Assembly: GCA_046484625.1 (NCBI GenBank)
Contig: JAWOIO010000118.1
Location: 1-50,295, forward strand
Direction of reading: 5' to 3'
DNA from: DASUAO01 sp046484625
GTDB lineage: Bacteria > Actinomycetota > Acidimicrobiia > IMCC26256 > PALSA-555
DNA: 50,295 bases
Both the position numbers and the translations under genes were made by a program. The notes beneath the pieces are model-generated. The model was not told the DNA's origin and ran no database searches. It was given only the letters and a program-made list of their open reading frames with translations. The first letter of the stretch is position 1. Each line of letters starts with the position of its first letter. Below are positions 7,391 through 14,404 of this stretch, in pieces.

Positions 7391-7789
7391 GTGCGCTTCG
7401 ATCTCCCTGCCCCGGATCCCGAGACGGAGCCCTTCTGGGACGCGGCCCGAGAGGGCCGGCTGCTCGTCAAGCGCTGTGCCGACTGCGGCGAGGCCCACTT
7501 CTACCCGAGGCCGTTCTGCCCGCACTGCTGGAGCGACCAGGTGGAGTGGGCGGACGCCAGTGGACGAGCGACTCTGTACACGTGGTCGGTGGTGCGGTCG
7601 AACGACCTCCCACCGTTCCCCGAGCGTGTGCCCTACGTCGCGGCGATCGTCGACCTCGCCGAGGGGCCTCGCATGATGACCAATGTCGTCGACTGCGACT
7701 TCGACGACCTCGAGGTCGGCATGGACCTCAGCGCAGCGTTCCGCGACGTCGGCGACGACGTCACGCTCCCGGTGTTCGTGCCCGCATGA
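7391..7789 (+). CDS. DUF35 zinc-ribbon/OB-fold protein (first copy)
   Basis: The 132-residue product has an N-terminal helix, a rubredoxin-like zinc ribbon (C29, C32, C43 and C46 in CADCGE and CPHCWS) and an OB-fold. Proteins of this family bind acyl-CoA and partner with thiolase-like lipid-transfer enzymes or MaoC hydratases. ChsH2 and its DUF35-Ltp2 complex are the studied examples. Its place directly after the MaoC gene suggests that it partners with that hydratase. The GTG at 7391 is the only reasonable start after the MaoC stop, and the helix RFDLPAPDPETEPFW follows it as in relatives. The stop overlaps the next ATG as ATGA. Confidence 0.9.
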   Translation: MRFDLPAPDPETEPFWDAAREGRLLVKRCADCGEAHFYPRPFCPHCWSDQVEWADASGRATLYTWSVVRSNDLPPFPERVPYVAAIVDLAEGPRMMTNVVDCDFDDLEVGMDLSAAFRDVGDDVTLPVFVPA

Positions 7790-8157
7790 GCGACGCGCGC
7801 GACGGCGACCTCAACTTCCCGTTCGAGGAACCGATCCACGACGTGTTCCCGGCGCTCCACGAAGCCCAGAACGCGTGGATGAGCCAGATCGACTCCCTGC
7901 GCGCACCGGATCGCAAGACCCACGAGCTCATCCGGCTCGTGTGCACGGTGCTGCTCCGCAACGGGGAAGGCGTCGCCCGCCACGCCGGGTTCGCCAGGGA
8001 AGTCGGGGCGTCGTGGGACGAGGTCCTCGGCTCGTTGATGCTGACCGTCCCCGGCTTCGGTCTCCTTCCCGCTGCCGAGGCGATCCCGCATGCGCGTGCC
8101 GGCTTCGACGCCGCGCCCGAACCGGACGACGACGAAGAAGAGGGCGATGATGGCTGA
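7786..8157 (+). CDS. carboxymuconolactone decarboxylase (AhpD-like) family protein without CxxC
   Basis: The 123-residue product has the CMD/AhpD helical fold. The segment LLRNGEGVARHAGFAREVG aligns with the region that in AhpD holds Cys-x-x-Cys and a downstream His. Here the His is kept, but the two Cys positions read N and G, so peroxidase-type redox chemistry is unlikely. The C-terminal tail is highly acidic (a DDDEEEGDD stretch). It lies between two DUF35 genes and overlaps both, the upstream stop as ATGA and the downstream start by 8 bp. That argues for a joint function with the hydratase/thiolase complex, but the reaction is unknown. Confidence 0.8.
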   Translation: MSDARDGDLNFPFEEPIHDVFPALHEAQNAWMSQIDSLRAPDRKTHELIRLVCTVLLRNGEGVARHAGFAREVGASWDEVLGSLMLTVPGFGLLPAAEAIPHARAGFDAAPEPDDDEEEGDDG

Positions 8158-8602
8158 GCAGGCAACCGACGTCCCGTTCCGGATCCTCCCCAGGGTCGGA
8201 CCGCGCAACGAGCACTACTGGCGCGGTGGCCGCGACGGTGAGCTGCGGTTCCAGCGTTGCAACGACTGCGAATACTTCATCCACCCGCCCGGTGTGCTCT
8301 GCCCAAAGTGCCACTCCAAGAACCTCGGGGTCGAGGCGGTGTCGGGCCGCGCCGAGGTCCTGACGTACTCGGTGAACCACCAGCCGTGGATGCCGGGACT
8401 CGAGCCACCGTTCGTGCTCGCGATCGTGCGTTGCGTGGAGCAGGACGACCTGCGGGTCACCACCAACATCGTCAATTGCGCGCCGGACGACGTCACGTTC
8501 GGGATGGACGTGCAGGTCACGTTCGAGGCGCACGTCGAGGATGAAGTCTGGATCCCGCTCTTCGAGCCGGTGACGGGCACCGACGCCGGGAAGGACGCCT
8601 GA
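8150..8602 (+). CDS. DUF35 zinc-ribbon/OB-fold protein (second copy)
   Basis: The 150-residue product is a second DUF35 protein with zinc ligands C37, C40, C51 and C54 (CNDC and CPKC) followed by an OB-fold. Its stop shares one base with the start of the Ltp-type thiolase gene (TGATG), so it is the likely partner of that aldolase-type enzyme, as in DUF35-Ltp2 complexes. Two adjacent ATG codons (8147 and 8150) can serve as start. The second has the better spacing from the AGAGGG upstream. The start overlaps the end of the CMD gene. It differs clearly from the first DUF35, so this is a division of labour and not a recent duplication. Confidence 0.9.
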   Translation: MAEQATDVPFRILPRVGPRNEHYWRGGRDGELRFQRCNDCEYFIHPPGVLCPKCHSKNLGVEAVSGRAEVLTYSVNHQPWMPGLEPPFVLAIVRCVEQDDLRVTTNIVNCAPDDVTFGMDVQVTFEAHVEDEVWIPLFEPVTGTDAGKDA

Positions 8603-9816
8603 TGAGCGAGGCGACCGATCTCCTCGGAGAGCGACGGGCCCTGATCTCCGGCGCCGGGCAGTCCGACGTCGGACGCCGCCTGCACCGTGACCCGCTCGAG
8701 CTGACCCTCGATGGGTGCCTCGCCGCGATCGAGGACGCCGGCCTGACCACCGCCGACATCGACGGCATCTCCACGTACCCCGGTGGGATGGAGTCCCCGA
8801 TCGGGTTCTCGGGTGCCGGCGTCACCGACGTTCACGACGCGCTCCGGCTCGACCTCAACTGGTGGTCCGGTGGGGTAGAGCGACCGGGACAGCTCGGCTC
8901 GGTGATCGACGCCTGCCTCGCGGTGTCGGCGGGGCTCGCGAAGCACGTGCTGTGCTTCCGCAGCGTTGCCGAGGGCAGCGCCCAGGGTTCGGGTGGCCGT
9001 GCCGCCGTCATGCCCGGCGGCGGCGGTGGGGGCGCGTACCGGGCGAGCGGCTTCATGGAGTGGTTGCTCCCGTACTCGGCGCCGTCGGCCGCGACGTGGA
9101 TCGCGATGATGGCGAACCGTCACTTCCACGAGTACGGGACGACCCGGGAGCAGCTCGCCCAGATCGCGCTGAACGCCCGCAAGAACGCGGCGCTCAATCC
9201 CAACGGGATCTACCGCGATCCGATGACCATGGACGACTACCTGAACGCGCGGATGATCTCGTACCCGTTCTGCCTCTTCGACTGCGACGTGCCCTGCGAC
9301 GGAGGCACCGCGGTGATCGTGTCGCGCATCGACACGGCAGCCGACCTCCGCAAGGCACCGATCCAGGTCGAGGCGGTGGGCACCGCCCTGCACGGCCGTC
9401 CGTCGTGGGATCAGTTCGACGACCTCACCACGATGGCGGTGCGCGATGCCGGCCCACAGCTGTGGGGCCGCACCGACCTCAAGCCCTCCGACGTGCAGCT
9501 CGCCGAGATGTACGACGGCTTCTCGTTCATCACCATGTGCTGGCTCGAGGCGATGGGCTTCTGCGGCAAGGGCGAGTCGGGCCCGTTCGTCGAGGGCGGC
9601 CAGCGGATCGCGCTCGACGGCGAGCTGCCGCTCAACACGCACGGCGGACAGCTCTCCTCCGGTCGGCTGCACGGCTACGGGTTCCTCCACGAGGCATGCG
9701 TCCAGCTCTGGGGCGAGGCCGGTGACCGTCAGGTATCCGGCGATCCCGAGGTCGGGGTGGCGTGCGCGGGTGGCGGCCCGATGGCCGGCGCGCTGCTCCT
9801 GACCCGGCGGCGCTGA
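8602..9816 (+). CDS. thiolase-fold lipid-transfer protein (Ltp2/SCP-x-like, likely retro-aldolase)
   Basis: The 404-residue product belongs to the thiolase-like lipid-transfer proteins that work with DUF35 partners. The studied member Ltp2 does a retro-aldol cleavage of steroid side-chain CoA thioesters, in place of thiolysis. Family blocks are AEMYDGFSF and NTHGGQLSSGRLHGYGF. They hold tyrosines of the kind used by Ltp2 and the conserved HGG loop. The usual thiolase nucleophile region near residues 115-125 reads FRSVAEGSAQ, with no obvious cysteine in place. A run of six glycines lies near residue 140. The start is coupled to the DUF35 gene. The substrate in this organism, steroid or another branched acyl-CoA, is not shown by the sequence. 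Confidence 0.85.
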   Translation: MSEATDLLGERRALISGAGQSDVGRRLHRDPLELTLDGCLAAIEDAGLTTADIDGISTYPGGMESPIGFSGAGVTDVHDALRLDLNWWSGGVERPGQLGSVIDACLAVSAGLAKHVLCFRSVAEGSAQGSGGRAAVMPGGGGGGAYRASGFMEWLLPYSAPSAATWIAMMANRHFHEYGTTREQLAQIALNARKNAALNPNGIYRDPMTMDDYLNARMISYPFCLFDCDVPCDGGTAVIVSRIDTAADLRKAPIQVEAVGTALHGRPSWDQFDDLTTMAVRDAGPQLWGRTDLKPSDVQLAEMYDGFSFITMCWLEAMGFCGKGESGPFVEGGQRIALDGELPLNTHGGQLSSGRLHGYGFLHEACVQLWGEAGDRQVSGDPEVGVACAGGGPMAGALLLTRRR

Positions 9817-9824
9817 GGAAGGCG

Positions 9825-11156
9825 ATGACCCTCGCCGGTCCGACGCGCGCGACGCCCGAGAGGCGGCAGTTCTTCAGATGGCTCGGGGGCATCGGCGTCG
9901 CGGCGTTCGTCCTTCGGGTTGTGTACACCGTGGGTCACACCGCGCCACGCGATCGTTCGCTCTATGACTCGATCTACTACGGGTTGCAGTCCAAGGCACT
10001 CGTCGCGGGCGAGGGCTTCGTCAGACCGCTGACCGACCTGGCGAACGCAGACCACCCGCCGCTGACCACGCTGGTCATCGCCCCCGCCACGTGGATCTTC
10101 GGGCTCACGACCGACACCATGGCGCAGCGACTCACGATGTCCGTCGTCGGGACGGCAGCCGTCGTCGCGATCGGCTTCCTCGGGCGAGCGGTGCGTGGGC
10201 CTCGCGTCGGACTCATCGCGGCCGGCATCGCGGCCGTGTACCCGAACCTCTTCATGAACGACGGAATCGTGATGGCGGAATCGCTGGCCGCGCTCTTCGT
10301 CGCGCTCGCGCTGTGGGCGGCCTACCGCCTCCGCTTGACCGGGTCGACCGGCGCAGCTGCGGTGCTCGGCGTGTGCTGTGGGTTCGCTGCGCTGGCGCGC
10401 GCCGAGCTGATCCTGCTCGCTCCGGCGCTCGGCATCCCGATGCTCCTGGGTGCGAACCGGGGGGCGTGGCGGGACTGGATTCGCCCGGTGCTCACCGTCG
10501 GCGCCGTGACCGCGCTGGTCGTCTCACCGTGGGTCGTCCGCAACCTCGTGGTCTTCGAGGAACCCGCATTCCTCTCCACCGGCGACGGGCTCGTCCTGAC
10601 CGGCGCGAACTGCGACGAGGTCTACGAGGGCCCGAGGATCGGGTTCTGGAGCCTCGCGTGCGCGGGGAAGTCGTCGAAGACCGAGGACGCGGCGGTTCTC
10701 TCGAGTCGCCAGCGGGACGCCGCGCTGGACTACATGGGGGAGCACCTGGACCGGCTCCCGGCTGTTGTCGCGGCCCGGGTGGGGCGAGTATGGGGGATCT
10801 TCCGCCCCGTCCAGACGCTGCGTTTCTCCGAGTTCGAGGGCCGCTCCCACGCGCCCGCGATGTCCGGGCTCGTCATGTACTGGATCCTCGCCGGGCTGGC
10901 CATCGGAGGAGTCGTGGTCCAGCGACGACGCCGGGCGCTCGTGTGGCCGCTCCTGGTGCCGGTCGCGCTGGTCACGCTGATCGCCGCCGTCGGCTACGGG
11001 ACCATCCGCTTCCGCGTGCCCGCCGAGGTGAGCATCGTGGTGCTTGCTGCGATCGCGCTCGACGCCCTCTGGCAGCGGCGCCGCGGGGAGCCCGAGGCGC
11101 CGAGGACAGACGACCGTGATCAGTCGAGCGCGATCGAGGCCAGCTCCTCGAGCTGA
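9825..11156 (+). CDS. GT39-like GT-C membrane glycosyltransferase
   Basis: The 443-residue product is a multi-pass membrane protein of the ArnT/PMT (GT-C) type, expected to transfer a sugar from a polyprenyl-phosphate carrier on the outer face of the membrane. About nine hydrophobic segments are visible. The first loop carries LYDSIYYGLQSKAL and ADHPPLTTL, the usual acidic and substrate region. The protein is a paralogue of the GT-C protein at 27825. Both share YYxxQxxAL, HPPL, a NDGxVxxE segment and a luminal Cys pair near G(L/F)WxLxC. The ATG at 9825 has GAGGAAGG before it and is 8 bp after the thiolase stop. An envelope gene at the end of a catabolic operon is unusual. Its 3' end overlaps the convergent gene by 37 bp. 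Confidence 0.85.
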   Translation: MTLAGPTRATPERRQFFRWLGGIGVAAFVLRVVYTVGHTAPRDRSLYDSIYYGLQSKALVAGEGFVRPLTDLANADHPPLTTLVIAPATWIFGLTTDTMAQRLTMSVVGTAAVVAIGFLGRAVRGPRVGLIAAGIAAVYPNLFMNDGIVMAESLAALFVALALWAAYRLRLTGSTGAAAVLGVCCGFAALARAELILLAPALGIPMLLGANRGAWRDWIRPVLTVGAVTALVVSPWVVRNLVVFEEPAFLSTGDGLVLTGANCDEVYEGPRIGFWSLACAGKSSKTEDAAVLSSRQRDAALDYMGEHLDRLPAVVAARVGRVWGIFRPVQTLRFSEFEGRSHAPAMSGLVMYWILAGLAIGGVVVQRRRRALVWPLLVPVALVTLIAAVGYGTIRFRVPAEVSIVVLAAIALDALWQRRRGEPEAPRTDDRDQSSAIEASSSS

Positions 11157-12232
11157 TCGACGCTGCCTCCGCCGGTCTGCTGCAGCGTGAGGAGCCGCTT
11201 GTAGAAGAGGTGGAGGTCGTGCTCCCACGTGAAGCCGATGCCGGCATGGATCTGCACGGCGGACGCGCCGACCGCGTAGAGCTCGTCGCCGGCGAACGCG
11301 AGCGCCATCGTCGCGGCCCGGTGCCGCTCTGCGTGGTCGGCTTCGTCGGCGGCCCAGCACGCGTAGTAGCCCGCCGCGCGGGCCAGCTCGACTGCCCGCA
11401 GCATGTCGGCACACAGGTGCTGCACCGCCTGGAAGGAGCCGATCGGGGCGTCGAACTGCCGCCGTTCCTTCGCGTACTCCGTCGACAGCTCGAGCACGCG
11501 TTCGGCGGTCCCGACCCCTTCGACGACCACCGCGACCGCGAGTCGGTCGATGGTCGCGGCGACTGCCGCGGTGGCATCGTCGCCGAGCCGGTGTGCCGAC
11601 GCGCCGTCGAGCGTGAGCGTGCCCTCCTTGCGGCTCCCGTCGACGGTGGGTGTGGACCGTGTCGATACGCCGGGCGCGGCGACGTCGACGGCGAACACGC
11701 CGACGACACCCGCAGGGTCGGTCGCGGTCGTCAGGACCGTGGTGGCCGCCATGAGATCGGGGACATGGACCTTCGTGCCGTCCAGCCGCCAGGCGTCACC
11801 TTCGGCGCGCGCCGTCGTCGTCGGGTTCCGCCACTCGGCGCGGCGACTCGGCTCGAGCAACGCCACCGTCCCCACCGTCGAGCCGTCGGCGAGCCCCGGC
11901 AGCATCGCCGCGTGGTCGGCGGCGGTCCCGGCGTCGAGGACCAGGCCGACGGCGCCGATTGCGCTCGACGCAATCGGCCCCGGGTGGACCGAGCGCCCGA
12001 GCGTCTCGAGCACGAGCGCCGCATCGACCATCCCGCCCCCGGCGCCGCCCTGCGCCTCGGGAACGAGGAGCCCGAGCACGCCGAGGTCGGCGAGCCCACT
12101 CCACACGTCGTCGGTGGTCCCGCGCGGGTCGTCGTATCGGTCACGCACCCAGCCCAGCGGCGCCCGCTCCTCCACGAACCGACGCACGCTCGCGCGCAGC
12201 GCCTCCTGCTCCTCGCTGAACTCGAAGTCCAT
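11120..12232 (-). CDS. acyl-CoA dehydrogenase
   Basis: The 370-residue product is a flavoprotein of the acyl-CoA dehydrogenase family, which makes a 2,3-double bond in acyl-CoA. The N-terminal FSEEQEALRASVRRF block, the central GTKVHVPD strand region and the C-terminal IHAGIGFTWEHDLHLFYKR block are typical. The Glu in TWEHD matches the usual catalytic base position. The divergent gene at 12440 encodes a second dehydrogenase with a different C-terminus. In cholesterol catabolism such pairs (ChsE1/ChsE2, FadE28/FadE29) form mixed tetramers, and the same is possible here. The ATG at 12232 gives the normal N-terminus MDFEFSEEQ. The leader contains strong hairpins. Confidence 0.9.
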   Translation of the reverse strand: MDFEFSEEQEALRASVRRFVEERAPLGWVRDRYDDPRGTTDDVWSGLADLGVLGLLVPEAQGGAGGGMVDAALVLETLGRSVHPGPIASSAIGAVGLVLDAGTAADHAAMLPGLADGSTVGTVALLEPSRRAEWRNPTTTARAEGDAWRLDGTKVHVPDLMAATTVLTTATDPAGVVGVFAVDVAAPGVSTRSTPTVDGSRKEGTLTLDGASAHRLGDDATAAVAATIDRLAVAVVVEGVGTAERVLELSTEYAKERRQFDAPIGSFQAVQHLCADMLRAVELARAAGYYACWAADEADHAERHRAATMALAFAGDELYAVGASAVQIHAGIGFTWEHDLHLFYKRLLTLQQTGGGSVDQLEELASIALD

Positions 12233-12251
12233 CTCTTCTCGGTCGCTCGTT

Positions 12252-12315
12252 GCGAGCCGGGATACCCGGCTCGCGGCCACTCGCTCCCTGGCGAGCACCT
12301 TCGTCCCTTCGGGAC
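12252..12315. repeat. cluster of three inverted repeats in an acyl-CoA dehydrogenase leader
   Basis: Three hairpins lie within 64 bp of the gap before the minus-strand dehydrogenase. The first is a perfect 10-bp stem (GCGAGCCGGG at 12252-12261, CCCGGCTCGC at 12265-12274) with a 3-nt loop. The second pairs CTCGC at 12280-12284 with GCGAG at 12291-12295. The third pairs GTCCC at 12303-12307 with GGGAC at 12311-12315. They could be a dispersed palindromic repeat of this genome or a structured mRNA leader. There is no T-run for a terminator. Confidence 0.5.
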
Positions 12316-12392
12316 TTCGGTGCCGCTTCGGTGCGATCGGTTCGGTGGTGCCTTTGGGTCGGTCTTCTCGCTCGTGGTCGCGCCAACTTGAC

Positions 12393-12406
12393 TGACATCT
12401 GCGTCA
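12393..12406. promoter_or_regulatory. palindromic operator-like site 2 between divergent dehydrogenase genes
   Basis: TGACATCTGCGTCA followed by GG matches TGAC-N6-GTCA in the gap between divergent acyl-CoA dehydrogenase genes (12232 minus, 12440 plus). A TTGAC sequence overlaps its left side. The right half, GTCAGG at 12403-12408, lies 18 nt before the TACGGT hexamer of the plus-strand gene. It is one member of a five-site set. Confidence 0.55.
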
Positions 12407-12426
12407 GGCGGAGGGACCCTACCGAC

Positions 12427-12432
12427 TACGGT
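12427..12432 (+). promoter_or_regulatory. candidate -10 box (TACGGT)
   Basis: TACGGT lies 7 nt before the GTG start of the plus-strand acyl-CoA dehydrogenase. That is the distance expected when transcription begins at the start codon (leaderless mRNA). No good ribosome site is seen here, which fits. Confidence 0.35.
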
Positions 12433-12439
12433 TCCGGCC

Positions 12440-13633
12440 GTGCGACTGCGCTATGGGGATGCCGAGGAACGCTTCCGCGTCGAGCTCGGGGCGTGGCTCG
12501 ACGAGCACGCGCCGTCCCACGACGACCTCGACCGGCCCAAGCAGTCGAGCGCCGACCTCCCCGACTGGTCGCGCGCGTGGCAGCGCACCCTCTTCGACGC
12601 GGGGTACCTGGCGCCCGGCTGGCCGCCCGAGCTCGGCGGCAGGAACGCGACGCCGTCCGAGCAGATGATCTACTTCGAGGAGATGAAGCGCCGCGAGCTC
12701 CCGCGGACCCTGAACCCCCAGGGACTCGGGATCATCGCACCGTCCCTCCACGACGCCGGCACCCCCGAGCAGCAGGAACGGTGGCTGCTGCCCACCCTGC
12801 GGGCCGAGATCGCCTGGTGCCTCGGGATGAGCGAGCCGGGTGCGGGGAGCGACCTCGCCAGCCTCAAGACCCGAGCCGTGCTCGACGGCGACCGCTTCAT
12901 CGTCAACGGCCAGAAGGTGTGGACGTCCGGCGCGCACCACGCCGACTGGTGCATGTGCTTCGTGCGCACCGACCCCGACGCGCCGAAGCACAAGGGGATC
13001 AGCGTCCTCATCATCGACATGAAGTCGCCCGGACTCGAAGCCCGTCCGTTCGCCGAGCTCACCGAGCCCGACTACACCGACTTCAACGAGGTCTTCTTCA
13101 CCGACGTCGAGGTCCCGAAGGAGCACCTCCTCGGCGACCTCAACCAGGGGTGGGCGCTCACCCAGGTCTCACTCGGCCACGAACGGGCGATGCTGTGGAT
13201 CGACCTCGCCCATGACCTCCAGCGCGGCCTCGACGCGCTCATCGCGATGGGAGACCGGTCGGGACCCGACGGTCGACGGTTGCGTGAGGACGATCGGTTC
13301 CGTGAGGCGATCGCGCGGTTCCACGTCGACGCGCAGGCACTCCGCCTGATGGGCTACCGAGGGTTCTCGAAGTTCATGCGCGGGCGCGCTGCGCCCGAGC
13401 ACTCGCTCCTCAAGCTGTACGGCAGCGAGGCGCTCCAGCAGATGCTCCTCACCGCGTCCGAGTTCCTCGGTCCCGACTCCCTCGACACGTCGCTGCGCGC
13501 CCCGAGGATGTGGCGTGAGGGCGCGTGGATCATCGCGTTCCTCCGTTCGTTCTCCGGGACGATCCCCGGTGGGACGAGCGAGATCCAGCGCAACATCATC
13601 GCCGAGCGGGTGCTCGGACTCCCGCGCACCTAG
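12440..13633 (+). CDS. acyl-CoA dehydrogenase
   Basis: The 397-residue product is an acyl-CoA dehydrogenase with the flavin-binding block WCLGMSEPGAGSDL, the substrate and FAD strand GQKVWTSGAHHADW and the C-terminal GGTSEIQRNIIAERVLGLP. This is the long-helix subtype common in actinobacterial steroid and branched-chain catabolism (FadE-like). The Glu seen in TWEHD of the divergent partner is not obvious at the matching place. That supports a mixed complex in which one subunit supplies part of the active site, although a differently placed base is also known in the family. It starts at GTG 12440 without a clear ribosome site. The unknown gene at 13661 follows after 27 bp. Confidence 0.9.
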   Translation: MRLRYGDAEERFRVELGAWLDEHAPSHDDLDRPKQSSADLPDWSRAWQRTLFDAGYLAPGWPPELGGRNATPSEQMIYFEEMKRRELPRTLNPQGLGIIAPSLHDAGTPEQQERWLLPTLRAEIAWCLGMSEPGAGSDLASLKTRAVLDGDRFIVNGQKVWTSGAHHADWCMCFVRTDPDAPKHKGISVLIIDMKSPGLEARPFAELTEPDYTDFNEVFFTDVEVPKEHLLGDLNQGWALTQVSLGHERAMLWIDLAHDLQRGLDALIAMGDRSGPDGRRLREDDRFREAIARFHVDAQALRLMGYRGFSKFMRGRAAPEHSLLKLYGSEALQQMLLTASEFLGPDSLDTSLRAPRMWREGAWIIAFLRSFSGTIPGGTSEIQRNIIAERVLGLPRT

Positions 13634-13660
13634 CAGCACGAGAAGACGGGAAGGGGAGCC

Positions 13661-14338
13661 ATGGAGCTGAGCCCCGACGACATCGCTCGGATGCGCACGC
13701 CGCTCTGGGACCACGCCAAGGCCGCGATCGAACGCGGTGATGCCGAGACGGCGACGGAGCTGATCGACCGGTCGGTCGATCAGTGGGCGTCGCTCAAGGA
13801 CTACTCGATCAACTGGATCACGTCGCTCCTCACGTTCATCGGCGAAGAGCTCGGCGAAGAGGCGGTCGAGCGCGCCCTGCGCAGGACCGGTGACGAGTTC
13901 GTGGCGCCGCGCCGAAACACGGGGACGCGCTGGGACGACCTCCCTGCGGCGGCCCGGGCCAAGGTCATCGCCCGGGCGATGCTCGGGAACATGGGTGCGG
14001 TGGAGGTCGACGAGGACGACGAGAAGATCACCCTGTCCTTCCGCTGCGGCAGCGGCGGCAAGCTCATCGACGACGGTCGCTACGAGGGCGAGCACGCGTA
14101 TCTCACGTTGCGCGAGCGGTCGGGACGCACGTTCGACCGCGACGCGCTCTGGGTGTACTGCGCGCATTGCTCGGTGAACAACGAGATCCAGCCGGTGGAG
14201 TGGGGATCGGCGCCGACGAGCATCGAGTACCCGCCCGAGCGTCCCGGCGAGCCGTGCGTCCACCACATCTACAAGGACGTCGCCGACATCCCGGCGGCCG
14301 CGTACGAGCGCATTGGCAAGGAGCACCCCGCTGGCTGA
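13661..14338 (+). CDS. conserved-looking unknown protein with Cys/His metal-site pattern
   Basis: I do not recognise the family of this 225-residue protein. The N-terminal half is helical and charged. The C-terminal half holds a striking set of potential metal ligands: FRCGSGGKL, then YCAHCSVNNE, then PCVHHIYKD. That is four cysteines and several histidines in a layout suggesting a mononuclear metal or zinc site. The ATG at 13661 is preceded by GGGGAG. It follows an acyl-CoA dehydrogenase gene by 27 bp, so it is probably in the same transcript. There are no membrane segments and no signal peptide, so it should be cytoplasmic. Confidence 0.7.
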   Translation: MELSPDDIARMRTPLWDHAKAAIERGDAETATELIDRSVDQWASLKDYSINWITSLLTFIGEELGEEAVERALRRTGDEFVAPRRNTGTRWDDLPAAARAKVIARAMLGNMGAVEVDEDDEKITLSFRCGSGGKLIDDGRYEGEHAYLTLRERSGRTFDRDALWVYCAHCSVNNEIQPVEWGSAPTSIEYPPERPGEPCVHHIYKDVADIPAAAYERIGKEHPAG

Positions 14339-14390
14339 CGCACGGACCGCTGCACGACGAGGTCACGCCGATCCGAACGTGACCCGGGAG

Positions 14391-14396
14391 TATCCT
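14391..14396 (+). promoter_or_regulatory. candidate -10 box (TATCCT)
   Basis: TATCCT is 8 nt before the GTG start of the GT2-methyltransferase gene, again the geometry of a leaderless transcript. No ribosome site lies between them. No convincing -35 hexamer is seen. Confidence 0.4.
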
Positions 14397-14404
14397 CGAC
14401 CCTC

